Shown here: one piece after another, positions 52,901 through 64,000 of the stretch
How positions within the stretch are numbered: the stretch's first letter is position 1
Layout: the number at the start of each line of letters is the position of its first letter
DNA from: Rhodeus uyekii
Taxonomy: Eukaryota; Chordata; Actinopteri; Cypriniformes; Acheilognathidae
DNA: 64,000 nucleotides
Assembly (NCBI GenBank): GCA_037043235.1
Contig: JAWRVZ010000079.1
Location: 2,332,001 to 2,396,000, forward strand
Direction: 5' to 3'
Program-made: the position numbers and the translations under genes
The notes under the pieces: generated by a model
Told to the model about the DNA's origin: nothing
Database searches by the model: none
What the model saw: only the letters and a program-made list of their open reading frames with translations

Positions 52901-53403
52901 ATCTGAAAGGTGAATATGGACTGTTGAATTTTTATAATGAAAATGTCTTTGAAATGTTTTGTCTTGCAACAATTGCGACTTAACAAATATACAACCATGT
53001 TGCATTTCAGCTCATAAAATACCATGCATTAAAATGCAAGCACGGTTAATGCAAATGCGTATATTTTCATTTGGTGCAACTTTTTTTGTTTCACACACAT
53101 TTGGCATTAAGTTTCTTCCATAGACAATATGTTTGTATGTGCACAATACTAGAGTCAACGATGGAGGATGAGACCTTTTAACGAAATGCTCTGGATATAT
53201 ACATTTGTAATTTTTGGACAGTTAGGAAGTACGTGTACTTGAAGGTTATATGCTGATGTAGACAGCTTTTATGTGTCGCGTAAGGCTACATGTATCATTT
53301 GTATGATACATATGTTACACATTCGTTTAAATGTCGGGAGTTCAATGCAGATGAGAGAACGTGGATAAATGGATTAATATGATCGTTGTTTTCTTTAACC
53401 CAG
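49928..53403 (+). other. gys1 intron 1 (inferred, 3.5 kb)
   Basis: Contains a (CA)n tract at 50284-50310, a copy of the 34918-type repeat at about 50870-51110, a palindromic RFX/X-box-like sequence GTTGTCATGGTAAC at 52233-52246 and AT-rich sequence. Long open frames on the minus strand at 52697-53025 come from a degenerate AATTTG/GAATTT-rich stretch and resemble no known protein. Confidence 0.5.
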
Positions 53404-53404
53404 T

Positions 53405-53671
53405 ATGCCACTGGCGCGCAGTTTGTCGGTCACCTCCCTGTCCGGCCTGGAGGACTGGGACGAAGAGTTTGATCGGGAGGATGCAGTCCTGTTCGAGATC
53501 GCATGGGAAGTCTCTAATAAAGGTGTGCTTGTTTTATTTTGTCGGATATGATGTTTAGTTGAGAATGTATCACTCAAAATCTCAAATTCTGTAATTATCG
53601 CTATCGTCTAATTTTGGGTTGGGTAAGATTAAAATGTTTATGACAGAAGTCTACTATGATCACCGAGGCAG

Positions 53672-53711
<40 letters not shown>

Positions 53712-56700
53712 TGATTATAGAGATGATTTTATTGATCAGTTTTGCTGCTTTTTGTGGACACTGTTTTTGTAATATAGTCTTTTTGTTTTTAGGTTCACTT
53801 TTGCACAATTTAATGCATCCTCCTGAATACAAACATAAGTTTCTTTAAAAAGAAATGAATGTAGTATAAATTTAGTTTAAGATAATTGTATTGTTTTTAC
53901 ATGCCATGACATGTTTTTACATGTCATGAATGCACTAGTGAAAACCAATCCATCTGCTTTCATACCATAGCTTTTTACTCTCTCTGTTAGGATTGAGTAT
54001 TGAGTGAAGTATGCACAGTGGAGATAAAGAGTTATAGGGTTAAAATGTTTGAGTGTATTCAGTTTATCTTCTATTTAATGATATGTTAACGGTTTAATCT
54101 CCAGTGACCATGTAAATAAACCATAATTCATTTTGCTTCGCCTGTTGAATTTTCCAAAGAAAATGTCAATATATTTGGTAAACACATTTGAGACAAGGTT
54201 TTTGATGCAATACGGTGTATTAAACAATAACTAATTGTTTCTGAAGGTCTTTAACATAGTTATTTGGTAGTCTACAATCATCTGCAGATTTATAAAGTTG
54301 AAACCAGATTCTGTTGTAACACCACAAAAACCTATAGGCCACATGACTCGAGTGCCTTGTGTTCACAGACACCGTATCCATCCACATACTTGGGGGGGAC
54401 AAGGATCATGTGACTGTGCTGGTATTTGCTGCACTCTGTGAATATTATGTATTATTGACCTCTAGATTAGATAAAGGTTAAGGATGTGTCAAGGAGAAAT
54501 TGCGATAGCCGTCGACAACGTCCAGTTTAAAGGGTTGGGAGGCCTTCTCTTTGCTGGACATATCCATCTGTCAAAGGTTAACTTGCCACTCTTGTTTTGT
54601 GGCAGTTGGTGGCATTTACACAGTGATCCAGACCAAGGCACGCCTGACCTGCGAGGAATGGGGTGAGAACTACTTTCTAGTGGGCCCGTATATGGAATCC
54701 AATGTCAGGACGCAAGTGGAGCTGATTGAACCCTGCAATGCAGCACTCAGACGAACCATTGATAAAATGAACAGCAGTGGGTGCAAGGTATACAAGTGCA
54801 TCTACATCCTTGCAGGCTAGTTAACTTGATGCATATGAAAAAAGAGTTTCAAGCTTTGGGTTTGTTCACCTCCTGTTTATCCACACTAATATGTCCACAC
54901 ACATCACACAGCCCATTTTAATCTTCCCTTATCCTCAGTGAAACCCTAAACCTTCATTCTGGAGAGTGTTTGTGTGACATCTCCATGGTGTGTGCGTGTG
55001 TTTTAAAGGTTAAAGGCTATATTCGTGTCCTATGGCTATACTGAGGTCTATTTCAGTTCTTTGAGGAAATTTCCCCTTGAGAGACACTGTGTCAATTGGT
55101 TATTGCCAAGTCACCATGGACAGAAATTAATTTGCGTAAATTGTCCATCATCCGTGTTTAGATGAGTAAAGATTGTGATCTTTGAATACATTTTTGCAAA
55201 ACTATGTCTCCATATAGCATATCAGCGAGTGTGGTAATCTTGGTTATCTAAATACTATTTTTATGAATGTTTTCATGAATCATTTCAATTCTTTGTCAAA
55301 GAGACAGTTTCTGACTTCATTCCTTCCTCTGCCTCTTTCTCTAGGTATATTTTGGTCGATGGCTGATTGAAGGCTCTCCATATGTGATTCTGCTAGACGT
55401 GGGCTTCACGGCCTGGTCTCTGGACCGGTGGAAGAGTGAATTGTGGGAGAAATGCAGTATTGGTGTGCCCTGGTTCGACAGAGAGGCCAATGATGCTGTT
55501 CTCTTTGGCTTCCTCACTGCATGGCTGCTTGGAGAGGTGTGCAGTGTTGTGCTATATTTATAGTATTATTATTCTTATTTATAGTTTTATTTCAATGAAA
55601 ATAAACTATTTTTAGTTAACAATACACTGGTGCGTAATTCCTTTTTATAATGTCTATATGAATGTTAATCTTCTTAGTGTGGTGTAAGGTTCTTACACGC
55701 TTTCTTTTTTTGGTCCAGAAATTCAACAAAACTTTTAAATATTAAATTACGTCTTTTTCTTTTTCTCAAGTGTAGATTTTTTTTAATTTTTTTTAAAGAT
55801 GCATCTCATCTTTTTTATTGAAGATGGTTCATTCTCATTTATTATGATTTGATTGTGTGTTTCAGTATGCAGCTCAGTGTGACGAGCCGCCTCACATCGT
55901 GGCACATTTTCACGAGTGGCTGGCAGGTTTGGGGCTCGTCTTATGCAGGCAGCGGCAGTTACCTGTAGCAACTATCTTCACAACACATGCCACTCTGCTC
56001 GGCCGATACCTGTGTGCCGGGAACGTCGACTTCTACAACAACCTTGCAGAGGTGAGAATGTGGATTTGTACATTTAGGATAGTTTAATCAAATCAAACAT
56101 TACAACAGCTCTTATGGGCATTGTGAAGGTATGCCTCAATTGGTAAAAGTAGGGTACTTTCAAATAAAAGATCAACCAAATTAGGAATACTTTTAGCTGT
56201 GTTGCTATGTGTCAAAAAAACAAAAAACTGGGTTAAGAGAATGTATTTTAATTAAAAAAAAATTGTGCTTTACCTTTGAAGAAAGTGTTCTGAAGTGTCT
56301 CGTTATTCCTCCATGTGTAGTTTAATGTGGATAAAGAGGCAGGTGACAGGCAGATCTATCACCGGTACTGTCTGGAGCGTGCGGCAGCCCGCTGTGCACA
56401 CGTTTTCACTACCGTCTCTCAGATCACCGCCATCGAGGCTGAGCACTTACTAAGGCGGAAACCAGGTGACTTAAGCTTCTGCTTGTACTGTTTTCTAAAG
56501 AGACACTAACACTATATTTCTAATGGCATCAGATGATGCCATTTAAAATGTTATCTCTATTGATCTTGTGTTAGAAGGGATTCTTACGTTGTTTTCACTC
56601 ACGAGGCTTCTTGATTTTGTTCAGGAATTGTATTTTGGCCAGGAAGCTGCTGCTTTTTTACCAATGTTTAACCATTTGCTTAATTTGTCTCTGTCAGATA

Positions 56701-59700
56701 TTGTGACTCCAAACGGTCTGAATGTGAAGAAGTTCTCAGCCATGCATGAGTTCCAGAACCTCCACGCTCAGAGTAAAGCGCGCATCCAGGAGTTTGTCAG
56801 AGGCCATTTCTATGGGTCAGAGTTCATAACGCATGCAATCGTATTCACATGTCCATTTATGAAAACACTCAGTCTATTTATATTTTCTTGTTATTTGTGT
56901 GCCCTGCAGGCATTTAGATTTTAATCTTGACAAGACAGTGTTCCTTTTTATTGCTGGACGCTATGAATTCTCAAATAAAGGAGCTGATATCTTTCTTGAA
57001 GCGTTGGCCAGACTTAATTACCTACTGAGGGTAAGTGTTTGTGTTTTAGGGTGTACACTAGAGATGCGCAGATCAGTTAAAAATATATCATTCACCTGCC
57101 ACCCCCTCAAACCTATGATTTTCTCTGGTTTAGATACCCGCAAACGATTGTCATATTATTTTTACGTATTGTCACAATTATTTTTTTTGTCAGATATTTT
57201 TACGTATTACGCTTAAGTAGGCTGCTTTTAAGTGAATGTACTTAAAGTAAAATTTGCTCTTCAGCAAAATTAGATTTCCTTAATAGCCTATACGTTTAGC
57301 CCGAACAAATGCTGGAAATAGGCTTTGTTAGTTTGTCATATACAGCATTTACATATTATATCACATACCCAGTACATGATTGGTCTTGGTCAACTATTTT
57401 ACTAAAACACAGAAATTTCTCTCTGATCTGTTTTGCTTCCATTGCTGGTTAAACAAGTTTTCATCATTATGTTGGTTAAACAACCTGATCAGAATAATTT
57501 CTGTTAAGCTTATGCATAATTTAGTTAAAGCTGTCAAGTTTAAGCAATGCCTCTTGTTTTTTTTTTCATTTGTGTTTTATGTAATGGCCTACTAGGAGGT
57601 GCTCTAGACATATGTTGTTCCTGAAAGATGTACATTGTTAAAAACAAAAGTAAAAGAGTGACACATGTTTGTGTTTCACTGTGAATGAAAGTTCGGTCTC
57701 TTTGATAAAATCAACACATTGTGACTTCTCCTCCACCTGTAATTTACTTGGACCTGTGGATATAACCACGATCCGCGCATCGCTAGTGTACGCTATCTGC
57801 GTTTGAAGTGACGGTACAAGCACAAAAATAGTTATAAAGATGAAGAGTCTTTGTTAGAAAAGGTTTTAAATGTGACCTTGATTTTAAACATTCTTCTCTT
57901 GGATCCAGGTGAATCACAGCGATGTGACTGTAATAGCGTTCTTCATCATGCCTGCTCGTACCAACAACTTCAACGTGGAGACCCTGAAGGGCCAAGCCGT
58001 ACGGAAACAGCTCTGGTAACCATGACAGCGGCACTGTGAGGACTACTATTGTGAATGACACTGTAGCTCAACCTGCTTACTTCATATAAACTTCCACGTT
58101 CACCTAGAATGCCACAACATGTCTTGAAAGTGTAATATATTTTAAGTTACCTTTTTCTTTTTTTAATCTTTAAAGAAAGCATCCCAACACAGCTGCCATT
58201 CTGCGGTGAAGAGTATATGGTGTAGAAAGATATATTTAGTCATTCTTAAAATAAACTGTAGTCGTAATATCACCTAATTGGACGATAATACTCACCTAAT
58301 TCTAGTAATTTATTCATTATCCTGTTCAAAAATTAATGCAGGTTTTTTTCTGAGTTTTAGGGAGCTTTTACACTTGGTTCGATTGCCTGGTCTGAACCAG
58401 AGTTCGATTTGTTCCTCCCTCCCCTGTCCCTGCTTGATTGTGTTCACCTAATAATGTTATTTGTATCTGAACCATGGTGCATTTGCATCATAAAATCAGC
58501 ACCAGTTTACCCCTGTTGCTTGGTATTGACGACGTAGGAGATAGCAGCCAAATGCATAGCGTTTCTCACCTCAATTTTATATTTTGTTTTGAACCTTTGA
58601 TTATGTTTTCAAAGCGTCAGCATGCAACACCATTTGCCGTGATTGTATTGCGAATTTTATAAAGAAGGCGGGAGTCCATTTCAACTGAAGGCGAGCAGAA
58701 ATTAAAAGAATACATTCTCTTTGCTTGCAGTGTATCAGTCATGCTTGTCAGGAAGGTGAGTGAGACCCACACAAACACAGTCAAGCGTCATCAGTAGTTG
58801 TTCACTTCCACGATTTAGTACAATTGTGTGCCCCCGACCACCCTTTTTAATGCCGAATCGGGTACAGTTTGCGATTGTGCACCAAAAGTGCTAGAGTGAA
58901 AGCACCCTTATTTTCAGGGTCCTGGTAGAACGGTGAATGAATTTTGTTGTGATATTGCGTCTTTGTATTGTCAGGGACACTGCACAGACTGTAAAGGAGC
59001 GATTTGGGAAGAAACTCTACGAATCCCTTTTAGTGTGAGTTGCCTCTTGAGTTTGACTGCATTAAAAAACAGTTGTTCTTTAGAATGACATTGCTCTCTT
59101 TTTTTTTGTTTTGTTCTCAGAGGGCAGTTGCCTGATGTGTCTAAGATGTTAGATAAAGAGGACTTCACTATAATGAAGCGTGCCATCTTCGCCACCCAAC
59201 GGCAGTGTCTGCCCCCCGTCTGCACTCACAACATGCTAGAGGACAGCAGTGACCCCATCCTCAACTGCATCCGCCGCATTGGCCTCTTCAACACCTCTCA
59301 GGACCGAGTCAAGGTAAATAGTCAAACTGTACTATAATAACCTGTATATAATTAAAGGCTTCAGGAAAAAAATACTGAATACACTTTTAAAGCCTCATTC
59401 TTCTGCTAGGTGGTCTTCCATCCAGAGTTTCTCTCCTCAACATCTCCTCTCCTGCCGATGGACTATGAGGAGTTTGTCAGGGGCTGCCACCTTGGAGTAT
59501 TTCCATCTTACTATGAGCCCTGGGGATACACACCTGGTATAAATACACACACACACACTCCTATATGTACACTACTGTTCAAACGTTTGGGGTCAACATT
59601 AAATAATAAAAAAAAGGAATACTTTTATTTAGCAATGATGTATTAAAATGATTTAAAGTGACACTTTTAGTATAAAAAAAATACTTATTTCAAATAAATG

Positions 59701-61102
59701 CTGTTCTTTTGATCTTTTTCAACATTAATAAAAAAAAGTTTATTAAAGCAAATCAGCATATTAGAATGATTTTAAAAATCAACATTTTCAATATTATTGT
59801 TTTGTCTGTATTTTTGATCAAAGAAATGCAGCCTTGTTAAGTATAAGATACTACCTTCAAAAATCTTATTGACCTCAAACATTTTAAGGGTGGTGTATGA
59901 AGTAATTAAAAAATAATAACTGCCACTCAACACAATGAACACATCTCTCTCTCAGCTGAGTGTACCGTGATGGGTATCCCATCAATCTCCACTAACCTGT
60001 CTGGGTTTGGCTGTTTTATGGAAGAGCACATTGCCGACCCATCAGCTTACGGTGAGAGCTGTACATATATGGTGGAAAATATGAACCCTCAGCTACAAGT
60101 TTGTTTGAATCATCAGTTTTATTTGGTTCCTAATGCCCTCCCTCTCAGGTATCTATATTCTGGATCGGCGGTATCGTGGGGTGGATGAGTCCTGTAATCA
60201 GCTGACATCTTTCCTGTTCCAGTTCTGTCAGCAGAGCCGCAGGCAGAGGATCATTCAAAGGAACCGAACTGAGCGCCTCAGTGACCTGCTAGACTGGAGA
60301 TATCTGGGCAGGGTAGACTAAGCAACACACACACACACACACACACAAAATAGCTTTTTCCAAGGTCATACCACCCAGTTCTGACAGCTATAAGATGTCC
60401 AAATAACTGTATATGCATTTAAAACAATAATGCTAATAAGTTATTGTTCTTGAACTAATCTAACATGTTTTTATTTCTTAGTATTACATTTCTGCCCGGC
60501 ATATGGCTTTAGCGAAAGCTTTCCCGGACACATACCTCTATGAGCCTCAAGAACCCAATTCAGTAAGTTAAAATGATGAAGAGTGAATTTGAAATTAAAT
60601 TTGTAAGTCTTAAATTGAATTAAATCTAGACCAGTGGTTCTCAACTAGGGGTCAGGACCCAATAAGGAGCCTCAGCAGACGTCCAAGGGGGCCTTTTGTA
60701 GAAATTGAGTGCAAAAACAATTTTCTGAAATGCTTATCAAGTTCGTTACAAACAATTAGACATGAGGCTTTTGAATACTGAGGGGCATTGGTGTCAAAAA
60801 GGTTAAGAACCATTGACTGCTCTTGTAATGTCTGTGAACTAGACGTAAATACTTGTTGACATTTTATTCTTTTATTCACACAAATCAAGGCAACAGGCTT
60901 CCGTTATCCGCGACCTGCCTCGGTGCCCCCGTCTCCTGCCCACTCGCTTCACTCATCTCCTCATCATAGTGAAGCGGAGGATGAGGAGGAACCGTATGAT
61001 GAAGATTTGGAAGCAGAGAAAGACCGGGTCAACATCCGCCAACCGTTAAGCTTACCGAACCGGAACAAAAGTCAGGCAATTGATCTTCCTGAGAAAAACT
61101 AA
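53405..61102 (+). CDS. gys1: Glycogen synthase 1 (muscle-type)
   Basis: Cytosolic enzyme that extends glycogen from UDP-glucose. Fifteen coding exons: 53405-53522, 54606-54787, 55345-55536, 55866-56051, 56321-56465, 56698-56815, 56910-57030, 57909-58015, 58975-59034, 59121-59313, 59410-59536, 59956-60051, 60149-60312, 60482-60562, 60890-61102; in frame, 700 aa. N-terminal regulatory phosphosites RSLSVTS (Ser8, Ser11) are kept. NKVGGIYTV binds the nucleotide sugar; YEPWGYTPAE holds the catalytic Glu pair; SRRQRIIQRNRTERLS is the arginine cluster sensing glucose-6-phosphate. The tail keeps sites 3a/3b (RPASVPPSP) and an acidic priming segment (SEAEDEEE). It then ends early with a GYS2-like stretch instead of the PKA-site region of mammalian GYS1 (737 aa). 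The N-terminus (SGLEDWDEEFD), MPARTNNF and the neighbouring genes favour gys1 over gys2. Confidence 0.94.
53677..53703. repeat. (TA)n microsatellite in gys1
   Basis: Alternating TA in the intron after the first coding exon. Simple sequence only. Confidence 0.9.
58352..58912. repeat. Non-autonomous DNA transposon in gys1 intron 8
   Basis: The left end reads AGGGAGCTTTTACACTTGG and the right end GAGTGAAAGCACCCTTA, imperfect inverted copies. The interior has CTGGTCTGAACCAGAGTTCG and GGTACAGTTTGCGATTGTGC. No transposase. It carries a well-formed acceptor and donor pair around 58731-58755. Confidence 0.55.
59566..59895 (+). repeat. Interspersed fish repeat in gys1 intron 11
   Basis: Starts CACTACTGTTCAAACGTTTG, contains CAAATAAATGCTGTTCTTTTG and ATGCAGCCTTGTTAAG, and ends GACCTCAAACATTTTAAGGG. 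Both ends are present and inverted. Confidence 0.7.
60632..60815. repeat. hAT (Charlie-like) miniature element
   Basis: Left end CCAGTGGTTCTCAACTAGGGG, right end GGTTAAGAACCATTG, the inverted CAGTGGTTCTCAA end common to Charlie-type hAT elements. About 180 bp, in the last gys1 intron. Confidence 0.65.
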
Positions 61103-62170
61103 AGCACACTCCTACATGCATACATGCACAAACTGCAGCTTATACTGTGAGGCACTTCCTACACACACACACACACATAATAACACTCCCCTAAAAGTGA
61201 GCATTGTCCCTGCAGCATTACTGTGTGTTTGCATGTTGGTTTTCTGAAGAGAAATACATTTAAGCATGTGGTCAGGAATAGTTTTTGAAGGTTTCACTGG
61301 TGTTTCAAACAAGTCCTAGTACAAAAACAGCAGAGAGAAAATAAATAAATAAAGAGTAGCTAGTTATTCAAATGACAATTCATACCAAATTGACCTCCAG
61401 CTGTGTGCCAGTGTAAAGCTGACGCTCAAATTTCCACCGTGAAAATTGAAGACAATACAAATTAAAGTGATTTGAATACTAACGTGGATTTCTTCCTAGG
61501 ATAAACTAATTTAAATAACAACGTAATGCATAACAACATAGCATAATTGTTACAAGCACTAATTTTAAAGAGACCTTTATAAGAAATGAGAGCCTTAAAA
61601 ATTCTTTAAAGGAATGGTTTAAGAAAAATGTATTATCTGTGGACCACAAGAGAAGAGTATTTTGAAAATGTTTCCATGTTGAACGAGTCAAAGTATATAA
61701 AGAATAGTCCATTTGGCTTGTATTAAGAACAGACCCACATTTAATCTGTTCATGTTTTCACATTCATGGTCACTATTCGCTTTCGTTGTGCTAGTTTCAA
61801 AGAGCTAAACTTCTCCCTTTGTGTTTCAAAAGACAACAGCATGTACCATTATCATTCTTAACTCCCTGTCAGATGTCCATTTTCAGTATTATGTACTGTC
61901 AAAAACCAGTAACCAGCAATTGTTTTATTATTATTAAAAAACAGAGTTAAAAATGACAAGGAAGTAATGTAGCAAAAGCTAACCAGCCAAACGTATACAC
62001 TGGAGTATCGTTGATACTGTAATACAAATATTCACTAGCACTGTTTGTGTCTGTCATGACTGTAAAACTGAGATTAAAGTCTACAACATTATTGACATGA
62101 CCCTTGTTTTATTAATTCATCATGTGCAACTGTTGTTATTTGGTTACAATTCTGCAGCAATCCACTGTTG
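61103..62170. other. Convergent spacer: gys1 and aspdh 3' UTRs
   Basis: The gys1 3' UTR probably ends after AATAAATAAATAAA at about 61339-61352. The remaining 800 bp down to the aspdh stop are AT-rich; candidate minus-strand poly(A) signals (TTTATT on the plus strand) occur at about 61924 and 62108. No other gene seen. Confidence 0.55.
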
Positions 62171-64000
62171 TCAGCACAGATATACCCTCCCTCCATGACC
62201 CTTGCAGACTGGGGAAAAAAAGACAACATAATTCAGATACTGTAATAAAATTTGAGATGAGATATGTAATGGTAACTCGCATGCCATTATGAACCTTTTA
62301 TTAATTTTTTTTTAGAGGGTCAGTGAGCAAAAAAGATGGTTACAAAAGAATGCAAAAAGTCTGATAGCATTTTTTTTCATGGCTACATTAAAACCAGATT
62401 TGGCTTAGGATGTTCAGCACATACTGTGATTTTTGGCTATATGCACTCTCATATCTGTCTTTCATACGCAAACATACCCAGTAAGCTGCTCCAGAAGGAA
62501 TTGAATGTGGCATTTCCTGTTACAGCTCCCAGTTTGGCGGGGTTCTGTCTTACCGTTTTCACTGAGAACCCATCTGAGCCAGTTACCTCTACCTCCACTC
62601 TATGATAGTCTGCTAATCTAGAGAGAAAGGCAAGAAGAGAAGCTCATACTCAAGGTTAGGGATTTGAACAAAACCCCAAGTGTAACTGGGCCTTGTGAGT
62701 GTGCCGCTACCTAGCAACATGCTGAAGTCTTGGAATGGAGGCAGTTTTATTGTGTTTTCTGAGGAATGAAACATTTTAAGGACTAGCAACTCACGCGGTG
62801 TCTGAAACAATTTCTCCAGTAACCCCAAGGAAGCCCAACTTTGATGCGGCTATAGCTGCAGCTGCCATAGTGTTCACATTGTTGGGGGCTAAAGGGCAGA
62901 GCTCTGCTACTGAGCCATGGTACAAGACCCGCCTCCCCTCTCCCTCCGTCCAATCAGAGAGCAGGCCACCAGTCAGTCGAAAGCAAGAGGGATGTTTAGA
63001 CATTCGGATGGAGAGAGCCTACAAGAAAGACATTTGAAAATTAAGTTATCTTAATACAGTGGAACCCACTTATCTCAACCGCGGTTATCTCGCCAACCCT
63101 ATTATGTCGACGTTTTTGAAGTGGAACCGCCAAACTCCCTATTTTTCTTAGCATTTTCTTATCGGTTATGTCGATTCTTTTATGTCGCTGAACCCTGATA
63201 TCTCGAGCACAAAAGAGAGACAAAGTCGCCAATTAACATCGGTTATCTCGATACCCGTGACTAATGATGGTACCAAGTTCTCTGCTCATGTGCTGAGTTC
63301 GCATTGCACGTGCATCACTGTCCGTATTGTCGCTCACTCCAATGACGCTTCACTCAATCTTGCGGTGCAGTGCTGTGCAGCCGCGGAAAAATCAAGCTTT
63401 ACCGATGCTATCTTGGAAGAAGAGGCGCAGGATCGCCTTCACTGTCCAGGAATTCCTAGATTACATTAACATCGATAAAGACGTTGTTACTGATAGAAGC
63501 TTAAAAACATTTGTTTTCAAGCAAACCGTTAAAAGCAAAAAGCAACAAAGCATTTTAGAGTTTGTAAAGAAATCATAGTAACCGCGTGTGCAATACTATT
63601 CAGAACTGTGTCCGATTTTTATGAACAATCATTAAAAGTAATTTTTAATAAATACATAATTTATATAACAAAATGGTCTCACCTGCAATGTTCCATTGTC
63701 ATTCATTTTTTGAATATCTTGGCCACCCCATAATGCACCACTGGGTACATAAAGTGTTTTCCCATGTTGTTTTGCAGCAGCGCGGAGTTTTTGCTCAAGC
63801 TGGGGGTCAGAGAGGGCAGAAGGGCTGCCCACCTGAGGGAGGGAAAAGTTGATCAGGAATAATCCTATTACGTTACCAACACAGCTGTATGTAAATAATA
63901 TGGATTTCAGTTGATCATACAGAGGTACACAGTCAAGTTACCAGGAAGTGAGCGTGTGACAGAAATCTGACCCCAAACTCTTTAACTATCTGTGGATGAC
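62171..64000 (-). CDS. aspdh: Aspartate dehydrogenase domain-containing protein, C-terminal part
   Basis: Putative NAD(P)-dependent L-aspartate dehydrogenase (DUF108 family); its role in animals is poorly known. Five exons visible: 64000-63942 (cut by the window edge), 63832-63683, 63018-62795, 62617-62478, 62208-62171. In order they read HPQIVKEFG, VGSPSALSD, YVPSGALWGGQDI, LCPLAPNNVNTMAAAA, GFLGVTGEIVSDTA, GAVTGNATFNSFWSSLL and a short end VYLC. GSPSAL, SGALWGG and the NxNTMAA block are conserved in the family; the nucleotide-binding N-terminus lies beyond position 64000. The last exon is short, but its splice phase and ending fit the mammalian protein. The gene runs convergently with gys1, and its third visible intron from the stop carries a pogo-like element. 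Confidence 0.9.
63058..63600 (+). pseudogene. pogo/Tigger-like transposon fragment with transposase C-terminus
   Basis: Left end CAGTGGAACCCACTTATCTC followed by AACCGCGG, a pogo-group terminus shared with 19405-19475 (inverted). At 63327-63578 the plus strand holds an open frame whose last 60 residues are Lys-rich and end KKQQSILEFVKKS before the stop. Pogo and Tigger transposases often end in a PCNA-interacting QxxIxxFF-type box, which this resembles with Val for the second aromatic residue. Most of the DNA-binding and DDE parts are missing and no right end is visible, so the copy is dead. It sits in an aspdh intron, antisense to that gene. Confidence 0.6.

Noticed and set aside
52697..53025. 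Minus-strand open frames of 91-102 codons
   Set aside because: Phe/Lys/Asn-rich translation of a degenerate AATTTG-rich stretch; no homology, no splice sites.
53405..61102. Calling the synthase gys2 because of its C-terminus
   Set aside because: The N-terminus (GLEDWDEEFD), the MPARTNNF segment and the neighbouring genes all fit GYS1; only the tail is GYS2-like.

Overview
The window is genomic DNA from a teleost fish, most likely a cyprinid. Genes have many short exons with GT-AG introns. Introns and spacers are full of interspersed repeats typical of carp- and zebrafish-like genomes: a short inverted-repeat family with ends like CAAACTTTTGAACGGTAGTG, tRNA-derived SINEs, Tc1, pogo/Tigger, piggyBac and hAT relics, and solo LTRs. 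There are no bacterial features, operons or CRISPR arrays. All splice sites below were placed by eye; summed exon lengths keep the reading frame in every gene.

Layout, left to right. (1) 1943-8174 (+): last nine coding exons of an SLC6 transporter, SLC6A16-like. (2) 12511-27009 (+): complete 13-exon slc17a7, the vesicular glutamate transporter VGLUT1, 582 aa, with an 8.65-kb repeat-filled first intron and a REST/RE1-like site just before the start. (3) 30457-33249 (+): complete four-coding-exon classical RAS gene, 187 aa, not plainly KRAS, HRAS or NRAS. (4) 47059-36002 (-): pold1, catalytic subunit of DNA polymerase delta, 26 coding exons, 1083 aa. (5) 53405-61102 (+): gys1, glycogen synthase, 15 coding exons, 700 aa. 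(6) 64000-62171 (-): last five exons of aspdh, an aspartate dehydrogenase-like protein, continuing past the right edge.

RAS and pold1 are tail to tail, as are gys1 and aspdh; pold1 and gys1 start about 2 kb apart, head to head, separated by a piggyBac relic. SLC6A16, SLC17A7, POLD1, GYS1 and ASPDH all lie in human 19q13.33, so this is a conserved syntenic block with a RAS gene embedded in it. The genes do not form one pathway: one transporter and one vesicular glutamate carrier (neuronal), a signalling GTPase, a replicative polymerase, glycogen synthesis and a probable amino-acid/NAD enzyme.

Points most worth a second look: the fourth RAS gene with a KRAS4B-like polybasic tail, a geranylgeranyl-type CTLL end and Ser118 instead of Cys118; a solo LTR ending 15 nt before an slc6a16 exon, so that it must supply the branch point; a GYS1 whose C-terminus is short and GYS2-like; and UG repeats close to the donor of the pold1 exon that encodes polymerase motif A.
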